From an uncultured Litoreibacter sp. (GTDB taxonomy: Bacteria; Pseudomonadota; Alphaproteobacteria; Rhodobacterales; Rhodobacteraceae): a stretch of 64,000 nt of DNA. The stretch is from contig CANNGL010000002.1 of NCBI GenBank assembly GCA_947504205.1, positions 682,001-746,000 of the forward strand, written 5' to 3'. Below the pieces are notes generated by a model. It worked only from the letters and a program-made list of their open reading frames with translations, had not been told where the DNA came from and did no database searches. The translations under genes were made by a program, and so were the position numbers. This document shows, piece after piece, positions 26,237-34,806 of the stretch (position 1 is the first letter of the stretch; every line of letters starts with the position of its first letter).

Positions 26237-26935
26237 ATGACTGATGTCACCGCTCACCCGATCAACGCGAAATGGCCCGCGCAAGATCCATCTGTTCTCC
26301 AACTCTACTCCTTCCCGACACCAAATGGCGTGAAGGCCTCGATCATGCTGGAAGAAAGCGGCATCCCTTACGAGGCGCACAAGGTCACGCTTGCCGATGC
26401 GGACGTTAAAAGCGACGAATTCCTCTCGCTGAACCCGAACAACAAAATTCCGGCGATCATTGATCCTAACGGCCCTGACGGCGAAATGGTCACGCTGTTT
26501 GAGTCCGGTGCCATCCTGATCTACCTCGCCGAGAAAGCAGGCATTCTGGCCGGCAACAACGCCACCGAAAAAGCAGAGGTCATCCAGTGGCTGATGTTCC
26601 AGATGGGCGGGCTTGGTCCCATGCTGGGCCAGTTGGGCTTCTTCTACAAATTCGCAGGGTCCGAATGGGAGGATAAGCGCCCTCAGCAACGCTATATCGA
26701 CGAGGGCAAACGCCTGCTCGCTGTTTTGGAGAAACAACTCGATGGCCGCGACTGGGTCACCGGCAGCTACTCCATCGCGGATATCGCGATCGCGCCTTGG
26801 TTGCGCGCACTTGATTTCTACGGTGCAAAAGAGGTGCTTGGCTGGGACGAGCACAAGAACCTTGTGGCCTATCTCGACCGGTTCGTGGAACGCCCTGCAG
26901 TTCAAAAAGGGCTGGTCACTCCGCCGCGCGACTGA
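26237..26935 (+). CDS. glutathione S-transferase of the YghU/YfcG type
   Basis: This 232-residue protein has an N-terminal thioredoxin fold (LQLYSFPTPNGVKASIMLEE, then NPNNKIPAIIDP and LFESGAILIYLAE) and a C-terminal all-helical domain. It matches the bacterial Nu-class GSTs, which have disulfide-bond reductase and peroxidase activity with glutathione. The Asn in TPNG replaces a catalytic Tyr or Ser, as is usual for the class. Its 3' end overlaps the convergent GMC gene by 20 bp. Confidence 0.92.
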   Translation: MTDVTAHPINAKWPAQDPSVLQLYSFPTPNGVKASIMLEESGIPYEAHKVTLADADVKSDEFLSLNPNNKIPAIIDPNGPDGEMVTLFESGAILIYLAEKAGILAGNNATEKAEVIQWLMFQMGGLGPMLGQLGFFYKFAGSEWEDKRPQQRYIDEGKRLLAVLEKQLDGRDWVTGSYSIADIAIAPWLRALDFYGAKEVLGWDEHKNLVAYLDRFVERPAVQKGLVTPPRD

Positions 26936-28526
26936 CCATCTCGGCCGCAATCTTTTCGGCCATCATCATGGTGGGGGCATTCGTGTTCCCACCGATAAGC
27001 CGGGGCATCAACGACGCATCAACCACCCGCAACCCGGCAACACCGTTGACCCGGCCTTGCAGATCACAAACCGCATCAGCATCAGAGCCCATTCGACACG
27101 TGCCCACCGGGTGATAGATCGTGTCAGCCCGCGCTCGAATATCGGATTCAAGTGCTGCATCTGATCCATCATGGCCATAGAGCAGCGACCCCCTCCACGG
27201 CTCCAGCGCCGGGGATTGCAAGATCGCCTCCATCTTCCGCGCCCCTCGTTTCATCGTCTCCAGATCACGCGGATCACTCAGGTAATCGGGATCAATTCTC
27301 GGCGCATCGCCAGCATTGCGCGAAGCCAGCCCGACATGACCCCGGCTCTCCGGGCGCAGCACACAGACATGGCAGGAATAGCCGTGGGCCAGATGCAGTT
27401 TGCGCATATGCTGATCAACGATCCCGATCACAAAATGCAGCTGAACATCGGGCCGCGTCAGCTCCGGATCCGTCCGCAGAAACGCGCCCCCCTCTGCCAT
27501 AGGTGAGGCAAACAGACCGGTCCCGCTCTTGCTCCATTTCAAGCCAGCACTGGCCAGTTGAAACAGGCCCATGGGATTGAGGCCCACGGTATCGCGCCGC
27601 CTTGATGTATAGGACGACACGTAATCAAGATGATCCTGAAGGTTTGCCCCGACCTGCGCCGAAGCGTGCACAGGCACGATGCCATGGGCACGCAACTCAT
27701 CCTCCGGACCAACCCCGGACAACATCAACAGCTGCGGCGATCCAAACGCCCCGGCGGACAGGATCACCTCCTTGCGTGCCGTTACGTGGTGGGTGATCCG
27801 CCCCTTGCGATAAACAACACCCGTGGCCCGACCCTCATCCATCACCACGCGCTCCGCCAGCACCCGCGTCAGGATCGTCAGGTTTGGCCGCCTGCGAACC
27901 TGTCGTGGCAGATAAGCCGCGGCAGCAGAGCATCGCTCGCCTCGGCGCGGCCCCGTGTAGAATTGCGTTACCTGATAAAGGCCCGCACCCTCCTGCTCGG
28001 GTCCGTTGAAGTCATCATTCAGGGCAATCTGATTATCCGAACAGGCTTGCAGATAGGCATGGGTGATTGCACGAGGTTCTCCCTGGCGCGTCACCTGCAA
28101 AGGTCCGTCGGTGCCATGCGGAGGGCGCTCGCGCACATAGCCTTCGGATTTCACGAAATAGGGCGCGACGCTCTCCCAGTCCCACCCGTCGCACCCCAGA
28201 TCGGCCCACTCGTCGTAGTCACTCCGATGGCCGCGAACATAGAGCATGGCATTGATCGCCGATGATCCTCCAAGCGCTTTGCCCCGGGGCTGAAAGCCAC
28301 GTCGTCTATTCAGTCCGGCCTGCGGCTCTGTGTGAAACGCCCAATTGTTGATCTTTGGCCGACCCGACACCATCGCTGCGACCAAGGCAGGCGCACGCAC
28401 CAGAAGACCCCGCCCCTTGCCCCCGGCCTCCAGCAAACACACGGAAACATCCGGATCTTCCGACAAGCGCGCGGCCATCACGCAGCCTGCTGATCCGCCA
28501 CCGACGATGATATAATCAAATTCCAT
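26916..28526 (-). CDS. GMC-family FAD oxidoreductase (choline/alcohol dehydrogenase-like)
   Basis: This 536-residue flavoprotein begins with the dinucleotide motif IIVGGGSAGCVMAARLSED. GMC signature 1 is GKALGGSSAINAMLYVRGH, signature 2 is GAFGSPQLLMLSGVGP, and the C-terminal catalytic region is YHPVGTCRMGSD. Members oxidise alcohols such as choline, alkanols or polyethylene glycol. No betaine-pathway partner (betB, betI) is adjacent, so I do not assign choline. The gene lies downstream of ytoQ on the same strand and overlaps the GST end by 20 bp. Confidence 0.92.
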   Translation of the reverse strand: MEFDYIIVGGGSAGCVMAARLSEDPDVSVCLLEAGGKGRGLLVRAPALVAAMVSGRPKINNWAFHTEPQAGLNRRRGFQPRGKALGGSSAINAMLYVRGHRSDYDEWADLGCDGWDWESVAPYFVKSEGYVRERPPHGTDGPLQVTRQGEPRAITHAYLQACSDNQIALNDDFNGPEQEGAGLYQVTQFYTGPRRGERCSAAAAYLPRQVRRRPNLTILTRVLAERVVMDEGRATGVVYRKGRITHHVTARKEVILSAGAFGSPQLLMLSGVGPEDELRAHGIVPVHASAQVGANLQDHLDYVSSYTSRRRDTVGLNPMGLFQLASAGLKWSKSGTGLFASPMAEGGAFLRTDPELTRPDVQLHFVIGIVDQHMRKLHLAHGYSCHVCVLRPESRGHVGLASRNAGDAPRIDPDYLSDPRDLETMKRGARKMEAILQSPALEPWRGSLLYGHDGSDAALESDIRARADTIYHPVGTCRMGSDADAVCDLQGRVNGVAGLRVVDASLMPRLIGGNTNAPTMMMAEKIAAEMVSRAAE

Positions 28527-28613
28527 GGGCGCAGTTTACGCATTGCGCCGATACAGACGAGCCGAAAGTTCTGCTCTGCCCAGATAACCCTGCGCCATAC
28601 CGAGGTGGGGTCT

Positions 28614-28635
28614 GGGGAGGCGTGTGCTCCTCCCC
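28614..28635. other. GGGGAGG/CCTCCCC hairpin upstream of the GMC gene
   Basis: A perfect 7-bp GC-only stem with an 8-nt loop lies 3 bp from copy B of the 27-bp repeat. It could terminate ytoQ transcription or belong to the repeat element. Confidence 0.4.
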
Positions 28636-28637
28636 GG

Positions 28638-28664
28638 CCGGATCGCTCCTGCGCCAGCAGGGCG
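28638..28664 (-). repeat. 27-bp dispersed repeat, copy B
   Basis: This is the exact reverse complement of 14659-14685. On the minus strand the bases just upstream form AGGGCG-TAT-CGCCCT, a perfect 6-bp stem that overlaps the last bases of the ytoQ stop codon. The pairing is stronger than in copy A, so the element may work as a transcription terminator. Confidence 0.7.
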
Positions 28665-28671
28665 ATACGCC

Positions 28672-29121
28672 CTAGCCCGGCAGTTTACCCGTCAGCACAT
28701 AGCGCAACATATCTGCAACTTTCGCCGGATCATCTGTGACTGCCAGCGCTGCGGCGTCTACCTCTTTCAACGGGTGCTGATGCTCCGCGCCATGCACCAC
28801 GATCAGCGACTTGCCCAGAGCCGCGGCATAGCCCGCATCAAAGGCCGCGTTCCATTGCTTGTACTTTTCACCGAAGCGCACCACGACAACATCCGCATCC
28901 TGCAACCCTTTGCGGGTGCGGATCGCGTTAAGCATCGCACCCTTATGATCGTGCCAGTATTTCTGATCTTCTGCCCCCATGATCGCAACACCGCAATCGT
29001 CAGAGGCATCATGATCCGTCACCGGGCTGTCGAAGATCACATCCAACCCTTTCGAGCCTTCAATGATTTGCTCACGCCAATCGGTGTGAATTTCGCCGGA
29101 CAGATATACTTTCAACGTCAT
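28672..29121 (-). CDS. YtoQ-family protein
   Basis: This 149-residue protein of the YtoQ family is related in fold to nucleoside 2-deoxyribosyltransferases. Recognisable segments are LKVYLSGEIHTDWREQI, FDSPVTDHDASDDCG and WHDHKGAMLNAIRTRKG. ADVVVVRFGEKYKQWNAAFD holds a Glu-containing motif similar to the NDT catalytic region. No function has been shown to my knowledge. AAGGAG is 6 nt before ATG 29121. Copy B of the 27-bp repeat lies at its stop. Confidence 0.86.
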   Translation of the reverse strand: MTLKVYLSGEIHTDWREQIIEGSKGLDVIFDSPVTDHDASDDCGVAIMGAEDQKYWHDHKGAMLNAIRTRKGLQDADVVVVRFGEKYKQWNAAFDAGYAAALGKSLIVVHGAEHQHPLKEVDAAALAVTDDPAKVADMLRYVLTGKLPG

Positions 29122-29184
29122 GAGATGCTCCTTTGCTGCCCCTTTCAAATAGGCGCAGGCGGCAATTGGCAAGCCGCAAAAGGC

Positions 29185-30552
29185 CTAGCCTTCATAGATC
29201 GTGGCCGCCGCTCCAAGGTAATTGTTCCAGGCAAACCAATAGGCAATGTGACCTGCCACGCGCGGGAGGCGCGCGCCGCTGTCTGACACCAAAGCCTCTT
29301 CGCTCACGCGCCAGCGCGTCGCATCATCGGCCAGCAATCCGCCCGCGCTGGCCTCAAACGTCAATGCACCCCGCTCATAAGCCCGTACCGATCTGGTGCG
29401 CGCATCGCCGATCAGGACGAGGGGTTTGCCCGAAATCGCATCATTGATAACCGTCTTGCGCGTGAAGGCCTCCAACGGCCAGGCCCGCGCCGCCCCGAAA
29501 TCCCGGATCGTATAGACGTAGTCCTTCTGCGCATAAGTGGTTTGATCAACCTGAGCCGGAAACATCAGCTCGGGCGAGTTAAAATAACTGGAATAAACAA
29601 CGCCAGAGCCATAATTTCGCCGATGCCCGGTGTTCAGCGACAAGACCCGCGTTTCGGGATGTGCCGTTTTCCAATCGTCCCACGTGGTAATTACAACCGG
29701 TCTCTGCCGTAGCGTGATCCCGGTCTCGACCATTGGTCCCACCACGGGTTTGCCTGTGAACTGGTTCCAGAGCGAATGGGTCTCTCGATCAAACATCAGT
29801 TTGTTGGAGCGATACAGAAATCCCGAAGACCCGAAGACCAACGGGGCGCTGCGTCCCGCGACCTGTGTCTCAAACAGAATGCCTGACCCGCAAAGCGTGC
29901 AATAGGCCAAGGCCACGGGCACGTCGCCAATCGTCTCGTTGAACATTTCGTGCCAGCCCATGATCCGCAACGGATAAGCCCGGACATCCCCATTGATTGA
30001 CACACCGAAGACCAGATCATCGCCGCGCAGATAGCTTGCTTCTTTCGCAGCGATCATCTCGGGATTGTCCAGCGACGGTATCCCGTCTTTCAGTACGCCA
30101 CCCCAGGTGATCTCCTCCAGCCTGATATTCATCCGGTCGCGGGCCAGATAGTCAGGACGCAGAAACAGATCGAAATTCGGATCGACATCCAGATAGACCG
30201 CGCGCTTAAACGGGATCAGCGACGGATGCGGAACAATGTCGACCGCCTCTTCCTGCCACAACATCCAGTCAAACCAACTGGTCCCGTGGTTTTGACCCGT
30301 AATCTCCTCCAGAACCTCAGCGATCTCATCGCGCCGCCGTTCTGCGAAGCGCAACGCCTGAATAAGCCCTGCGGCTATATCAGGCTTGCCCCGCGCCCGG
30401 ATCACCGCAAGCCCATCCTTGTATTCGGAGGTGGTTCCGAAAAGCTGTGCCATCAGGGCCAGTTCCAGATCGAGATCCCGCGCAAACGACAGGGAAGGCG
30501 CACCAAGAGCCGCGAGGGTCAAAGCACCAAATGCGCGACGGGATAAGGTCAT
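29185..30552 (-). CDS. Tat-exported DUF3179 protein
   Basis: This 455-residue protein has a twin-arginine signal (TLSRRAFGALTLAALGAPSLSFA). The DUF3179 domain follows, marked by YCTLCGSGILFE (two Cys), FGSSGFLYRSNKLMFDRET and LWNQFTGKPVVGP. The CTLCGS pair may bind metal or form a disulfide. The biochemical role is unknown. AGGAGA precedes ATG 30552, so an upstream in-frame ATG at 30606 is not used. It is transcribed away from the flavodoxin gene. Confidence 0.9.
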   Translation of the reverse strand: MTLSRRAFGALTLAALGAPSLSFARDLDLELALMAQLFGTTSEYKDGLAVIRARGKPDIAAGLIQALRFAERRRDEIAEVLEEITGQNHGTSWFDWMLWQEEAVDIVPHPSLIPFKRAVYLDVDPNFDLFLRPDYLARDRMNIRLEEITWGGVLKDGIPSLDNPEMIAAKEASYLRGDDLVFGVSINGDVRAYPLRIMGWHEMFNETIGDVPVALAYCTLCGSGILFETQVAGRSAPLVFGSSGFLYRSNKLMFDRETHSLWNQFTGKPVVGPMVETGITLRQRPVVITTWDDWKTAHPETRVLSLNTGHRRNYGSGVVYSSYFNSPELMFPAQVDQTTYAQKDYVYTIRDFGAARAWPLEAFTRKTVINDAISGKPLVLIGDARTRSVRAYERGALTFEASAGGLLADDATRWRVSEEALVSDSGARLPRVAGHIAYWFAWNNYLGAAATIYEG

Positions 30553-30737
30553 GAAGTGATCTCCTGAGTTGCAGAGGACTTTCCCGACATTTCTTCCCAA
30601 ATGCACTTAAAAGGATCGTGACCCGCTGGCTGCTGTGGCCCCATAGGGCCAATCATTCGCTCTTTGATCTCGCGCAAAGACGCTCGAATTGGCGTGCTCT
30701 AGCCTGCCTGTGCACCGTTACTGGACGGAGGACCGAC

Positions 30738-31262
30738 ATGAATATCCTGATCATCTTTGCGACGATCGAAGGTCAAACCGGCAAAATCGCGCGATATGTC
30801 GAAACGCTTCTGCAAGACGCCGACCATCAGGTCACGCTGGTCGATGCCGGGGACAAGGCCGTCAGTTTTTCACTGGATAACGTCGACAAAGTCATCCTTG
30901 CAGGGTCCGTGCATGAGCGCAGGCATCCCAAACCATTTGAGGTGCTGATTGCGGCCAATGCCAAGACCCTTCAGGCGTTCGAGACGATGATGTTGTCCGT
31001 CAGCATGAGCGCCGCCTTTCCGGAAGGCCTTGATGAAGCGCAGGACTATGTCGACGAGATGAAAATGCGCACCGGGCTCGTGACGAAATCCGATGTGCTC
31101 GTCGCCGGGGCCATTCGCAGTCGCGAATATGACTACTACGCCTCTCAGGTTTTGCGCCACGTGGTCCTGCACAACCGTGATTTTGATCCCGACACGGAAG
31201 AACACGAATTCACCGATTGGGCTCAGCTCGACAAGGCCGTTTCTCAGTTCGTCTCCGACTGA
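30738..31262 (+). CDS. HemG-like flavodoxin-domain protein
   Basis: This 174-residue protein begins with a flavodoxin FMN loop (NILIIFATIEGQTGKIARYV). The rest resembles HemG, the menaquinone-dependent protoporphyrinogen oxidase: AGSVHERRHPKPFEVLI, VSMSAAF and VAGAIRSREYDYYASQVLRH. It could oxidise protoporphyrinogen or be another flavodoxin-like reductase; alphaproteobacteria often use HemJ for that step. GGAGGA lies 5 nt before the ATG. No heme genes are nearby, so the function is only suggested by family. Confidence 0.85.
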   Translation: MNILIIFATIEGQTGKIARYVETLLQDADHQVTLVDAGDKAVSFSLDNVDKVILAGSVHERRHPKPFEVLIAANAKTLQAFETMMLSVSMSAAFPEGLDEAQDYVDEMKMRTGLVTKSDVLVAGAIRSREYDYYASQVLRHVVLHNRDFDPDTEEHEFTDWAQLDKAVSQFVSD

Positions 31263-31284
31263 CAGATCCACCGGCCATCAAGGA

Positions 31285-33681
31285 CTAGCCGCGTAGGACG
31301 CCACCTGTGGCTTTACTGACCTTATCGATGATCTTGCCCGCAACCGCTTCGATTTCCTCATCGGTCAGCGTCTTGTCGGTGGGCTGCATCCGCACCGTAA
31401 TAGCGATGGACTTCTTGCCCTCGCCCAACGACCCGCCAATGAACTCATCGAACACGCGCACAGTTTCGATCAGCGCCTTGTCGGCACCGCCCGCCGCATT
31501 GACCAGTGTCAACGCTTCGACCTGTGCATCGACCACGAACGCGAAGTCACGTTCCACAGCCTGCAAATCCCGCAAATGCAATGCCGAACGCGCGATCGAG
31601 CGCGTCTTCGGGAACGGCACTTCCGCAGGCCAGATCGTGAAGGCCACAGCCGGGCCTTTCACATCCATCTCGCGCAAAATCTTCGGATGGACTTCACCAA
31701 AGATGCCCAGCACCTTTTTAGGCCCAAGACAGATCATGCCATGCCGTCCGGGATGCCACCAGTCAGATGCGCCGCGCAAAATCTGCGCTTTGGCAGGCGC
31801 CCCGATAGAGGACAGTGCCGCTTCCACATCAGCCTTCGCGTCGTAAAGATCGACTGCGCGTCGGCTGCCATGCACGTCCTTTGGCCCGGTGTGCCCCACA
31901 AGAAGTCCCGAGGCCAGCATATGCTGCTCACCCGGCTCGCCGCCGTGAAACGCCAGTCCAACCTCAAAGAGAGCCAGATCGCCATAGCCCCGCGCCTGAT
32001 TGCGCGCCGCTGCCTGCAAAAGGCCCGGCAACAAGGCAGGCCGCATATGGCTCAAATCCTGACTGATCGGGTTTTCCAACGCTGTCGCATCTTCACCGCC
32101 ATTAAACAGCGCCGCCGTTTTCTGATCGATGAAGGAGTAGGTGACGCATTCGTTGTAGCCCAAAGCCGCAATCGTGCGCCGCAACATCCGCTCACGCTTC
32201 TGCATCGGCGTCAGGATAGGCTTCGAGACACCGCTGGGACGGCTCATCGGTTTGCCTTCCAGCTTGGTCAGCGACGCGATCCGCGCCACTTCTTCCACCA
32301 GATCAGCCTCACCCATCACATCGGGCCGCCACGACGGGACATGCGCCATGTCACCTTCCAGACGGAACCCCAACGCCTTCAGCGTCTCACGCTGCGTCTC
32401 AGCCGGAATATCCATGCCCACCAGTGACATCACCCGGTCCGTATCCAGTTTGTAGGCCCGGTCTTGATCCGGCAGAGCACCCGCAACCACAACCTCCGAA
32501 GCTTCGCCACCAGCAATATCAAGGATCATCCGCGTGGCATGTTCCAGCCCCACAGGAGTGAACTCCGGGTCAACACCCCGCTCGAAGCGATAGCGTGCGT
32601 CCGAGTTGATCTTCAACGCCCGGCCGGTATGCGCGATCTGGATCGGATTCCAATACGCACTTTCCACGAAGACATTGACCGTCTCCTCGGTGCAGCCCGT
32701 GGCCAGCCCGCCCATGATGCCGCCAATGCTCTCCGGCGCCTCGGCATCCGAGATCACCATGTCACCAGCGTTGAACGTGTATTCCTTGTCATCCAACGCC
32801 GTCAGCGTCTCGCCGCCCTTGGCGCGATGAACACGTAGAGCATTGCCCGCGATCTTGTCAGCATCAAAGACATGCAACGGACGGTTGCGGTCGTAGGTAA
32901 AGAAGTTCGTCACATCGACCAGAAAGCTGATCGGGCGCAGACCAATGGCCTTCAGCGCATTTTGCATCCATTCCGGAGACGGGCCGTTCTTCACACCTTT
33001 AATGACCCGCCCATAGAAAACCGGGCAGCCATCCAGCGTGTCCTCCTCAATCGAGACTGTAACCGGACACGGAAACGTCCCCGCCACCGCGTCCACATCA
33101 CGCGCTTTCAACGTTCCAAGACCGCGCGCCGCAAGATCACGGGCAATGCCCTGAACGCCCAGCGCATCGGGCCGGTTCGGCGTAATCGCGATCTCGACCA
33201 CCGGATCAACCTTGATCGGGTCATGCTCGGCCAGCCAGTCAACAAACTTCTGCCCCACTTCGCCCGACGGCAGCTCGATAATGCCATCATGCTCTTCGGA
33301 CAGTTCCATTTCACGTTCCGAGCACATCATGCCGTAGCTCTCGATGCCGCGGATCTTGCCCACGCCAATGGTCGTGTCGATACCCGGTACATAGACACCC
33401 GGTTTCGCGATCACCACTGTGATGCCTTCGCGTGCATTCGGCGCGCCACAAATGATCTGTGTCAGCCCCTCGTCGGTCTCGACCTGACAAACCTTCAGCT
33501 TATCCGCGTCAGGGTGCTTTTCGGCAGACTTCACCTTACCGATTGAAAACTCTGACAAACGATCAGCCGGGCTTGAGACATCTTCCACCTCAAGACCCAG
33601 ATCGGTCAGCGTTTCGGTAATCTCATCAAGACTGGCCTCTGTCTCCAGATGCTCTTTCAGCCAGGACAATGTGAATTTCAT
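31285..33681 (-). CDS. pheT: phenylalanyl-tRNA synthetase beta subunit
   Basis: PheT pairs with PheS as an alpha2-beta2 enzyme that charges tRNA-Phe. The 798-residue chain has the N-terminal tRNA-binding OB domain (about 40-150, IICGAPNAREGITVVIAKPG) and the B3/B4 editing domain. The catalytic-like core follows (YGDLALFEVGLAF), and the C-terminal anticodon-binding fold ends in VRMQPTDKTLTDEEIEAV. The length is normal. pheS is not adjacent in this window, so the two subunits are at least not side by side downstream. Confidence 0.97.
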   Translation of the reverse strand: MKFTLSWLKEHLETEASLDEITETLTDLGLEVEDVSSPADRLSEFSIGKVKSAEKHPDADKLKVCQVETDEGLTQIICGAPNAREGITVVIAKPGVYVPGIDTTIGVGKIRGIESYGMMCSEREMELSEEHDGIIELPSGEVGQKFVDWLAEHDPIKVDPVVEIAITPNRPDALGVQGIARDLAARGLGTLKARDVDAVAGTFPCPVTVSIEEDTLDGCPVFYGRVIKGVKNGPSPEWMQNALKAIGLRPISFLVDVTNFFTYDRNRPLHVFDADKIAGNALRVHRAKGGETLTALDDKEYTFNAGDMVISDAEAPESIGGIMGGLATGCTEETVNVFVESAYWNPIQIAHTGRALKINSDARYRFERGVDPEFTPVGLEHATRMILDIAGGEASEVVVAGALPDQDRAYKLDTDRVMSLVGMDIPAETQRETLKALGFRLEGDMAHVPSWRPDVMGEADLVEEVARIASLTKLEGKPMSRPSGVSKPILTPMQKRERMLRRTIAALGYNECVTYSFIDQKTAALFNGGEDATALENPISQDLSHMRPALLPGLLQAAARNQARGYGDLALFEVGLAFHGGEPGEQHMLASGLLVGHTGPKDVHGSRRAVDLYDAKADVEAALSSIGAPAKAQILRGASDWWHPGRHGMICLGPKKVLGIFGEVHPKILREMDVKGPAVAFTIWPAEVPFPKTRSIARSALHLRDLQAVERDFAFVVDAQVEALTLVNAAGGADKALIETVRVFDEFIGGSLGEGKKSIAITVRMQPTDKTLTDEEIEAVAGKIIDKVSKATGGVLRG

Positions 33682-33877
33682 GGGTCGTTTCCTGCACGCG
33701 GGATCAGTTTTGCCTCTGCTACCTGATTGCCCGCAGGAACAAAAGACCCAGCCCCATACGCGAGTTAAGACAAATTTATCTCTCTGTTAATCTAAGGGCC
33801 AAATTTCCGCCACATTCTCGATCCAAATTCGGCACAAGTAAGGCGTAACAGTGATTCTTAGTGAGTAGAGGTTAGGT

Positions 33878-34069
33878 ATGACCACATTCTTCACATCTGT
33901 AATTGAGTCGGTGTTTCGACCATCCATGGCCGCTTTGGCTATCTCGACTGCCGTCGCAATCGTGAGCTTGGATACGTCGTCTCATTCGGTGTCTCAGCGT
34001 ACAATCGACCTGAGCGTTCTTGGCTGTGGTGGCCTGCTGAACGCTGTCTGCTCGGTTCGCCTGTTCTAA
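33878..34069 (+). CDS. possible small protein (63 aa) with its own terminator
   Basis: The ORF encodes 63 residues with a hydrophobic stretch (SMAALAISTAVAIVSL) after FFTSVIESVFRP, and two adjacent Gly after a Cys (LGCGGLL). I recognise no family. In favour of a real gene, GAGGTTAGGT precedes the ATG and an intrinsic terminator begins 31 bp after the stop. The upstream region diverges from pheT. Against it, the ribosome site is weak and the C-terminal half has no clear fold. It may be a small membrane-associated peptide. Confidence 0.45.
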   Translation: MTTFFTSVIESVFRPSMAALAISTAVAIVSLDTSSHSVSQRTIDLSVLGCGGLLNAVCSVRLF

Positions 34070-34100
34070 GACACCCAAAGACTTGATAAAGACCAACGCG

Positions 34101-34122
34101 AGGGCGCAATTTGCGCCCTTTT
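34101..34122 (+). terminator. intrinsic terminator upstream of the hemerythrin-like gene
   Basis: AGGGCGCA-ATT-TGCGCCCT is a perfect 8-bp stem with a 3-nt loop followed by TT and a further TT. It closes the short transcription unit that would carry the 63-residue ORF and separates it from the gene at 34265. Confidence 0.8.
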
Positions 34123-34264
34123 GCTGAGTCAATCTCCCAAAACAACTCCCAAAACAAATCTCCGTTCGAAAATCACAGTCCGGCCTTCTGATAAAAGGCA
34201 ACGGAACATTTGCTCGCGCCCGTGCGTTGACCATCATATGTCAACCGCCCTCGGGAGCACCTCC

Positions 34265-34741
34265 ATGCCAAATATCTATGATGCCATCAAAGCCGACCAC
34301 GACGACCATCGTCAGTTGCTCTCACTCCTTGCGGAAACATCCGGTGACAGCGAAATGCGCCAGAAATCCTGGCAGGAGTTCTACTACCACGTCAAAGCCC
34401 ATGCCGCTGCCGAAGAAGAAACCTTCTATTCAACCCTGATTTCCAAGACATGGGGCCAGGACGCCGCGCGCCATTCGGTGCACGAACATCAGCAACTCGA
34501 CGATCTGATGGAAGAACTGAACGAAATGGACATGTCCTCCCCCGGCTGGCTGACCAAGTTCAAGACGCTCAAACACGAATACGAACACCACATGGATGAA
34601 GAAGAAAACGAGGTCTTCACCCGGGCCCGCAAAGTGGTCGACGACGCCAAAACAGAAGAAATCGGCCAGAATTTCGAAGCCCGAAAAGCCAAAGAGCGCG
34701 ACCTGGTAGACGCCAAAGTCGAGGACAGCCTGGAGGACTGA
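34265..34741 (+). CDS. hemerythrin-like (HHE domain) cation-binding protein
   Basis: This 158-residue helical protein has the HHE pattern: IKADHDDHRQLL, YYHVKAHAAAEEETFY, HSVHEHQQLDDLMEEL and LKHEYEHHMDEEENEVF. Together these supply His, Glu and Asp for a di-iron (or other metal) centre. Such proteins bind oxygen or act in iron and nitrosative stress. The C-terminal 35 residues are very charged. GGAG 7 nt before ATG 34265 fixes the start, although the frame is open to 34121. It stands alone. Confidence 0.92.
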   Translation: MPNIYDAIKADHDDHRQLLSLLAETSGDSEMRQKSWQEFYYHVKAHAAAEEETFYSTLISKTWGQDAARHSVHEHQQLDDLMEELNEMDMSSPGWLTKFKTLKHEYEHHMDEEENEVFTRARKVVDDAKTEEIGQNFEARKAKERDLVDAKVEDSLED

Positions 34742-34806
34742 CATCCTTGGTTAAGGGCCTGGTCTAGCCGGGACTTGCCGTAACGGGGTCTGCGACCTAG
34801 GCTGAC

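Noticed and set aside
33755-33775. TTAA-N7-TTAT near pheT
   Set aside because: One mismatch from the CtrA consensus and no consistent position relative to a start; chance is likely in AT-rich DNA.
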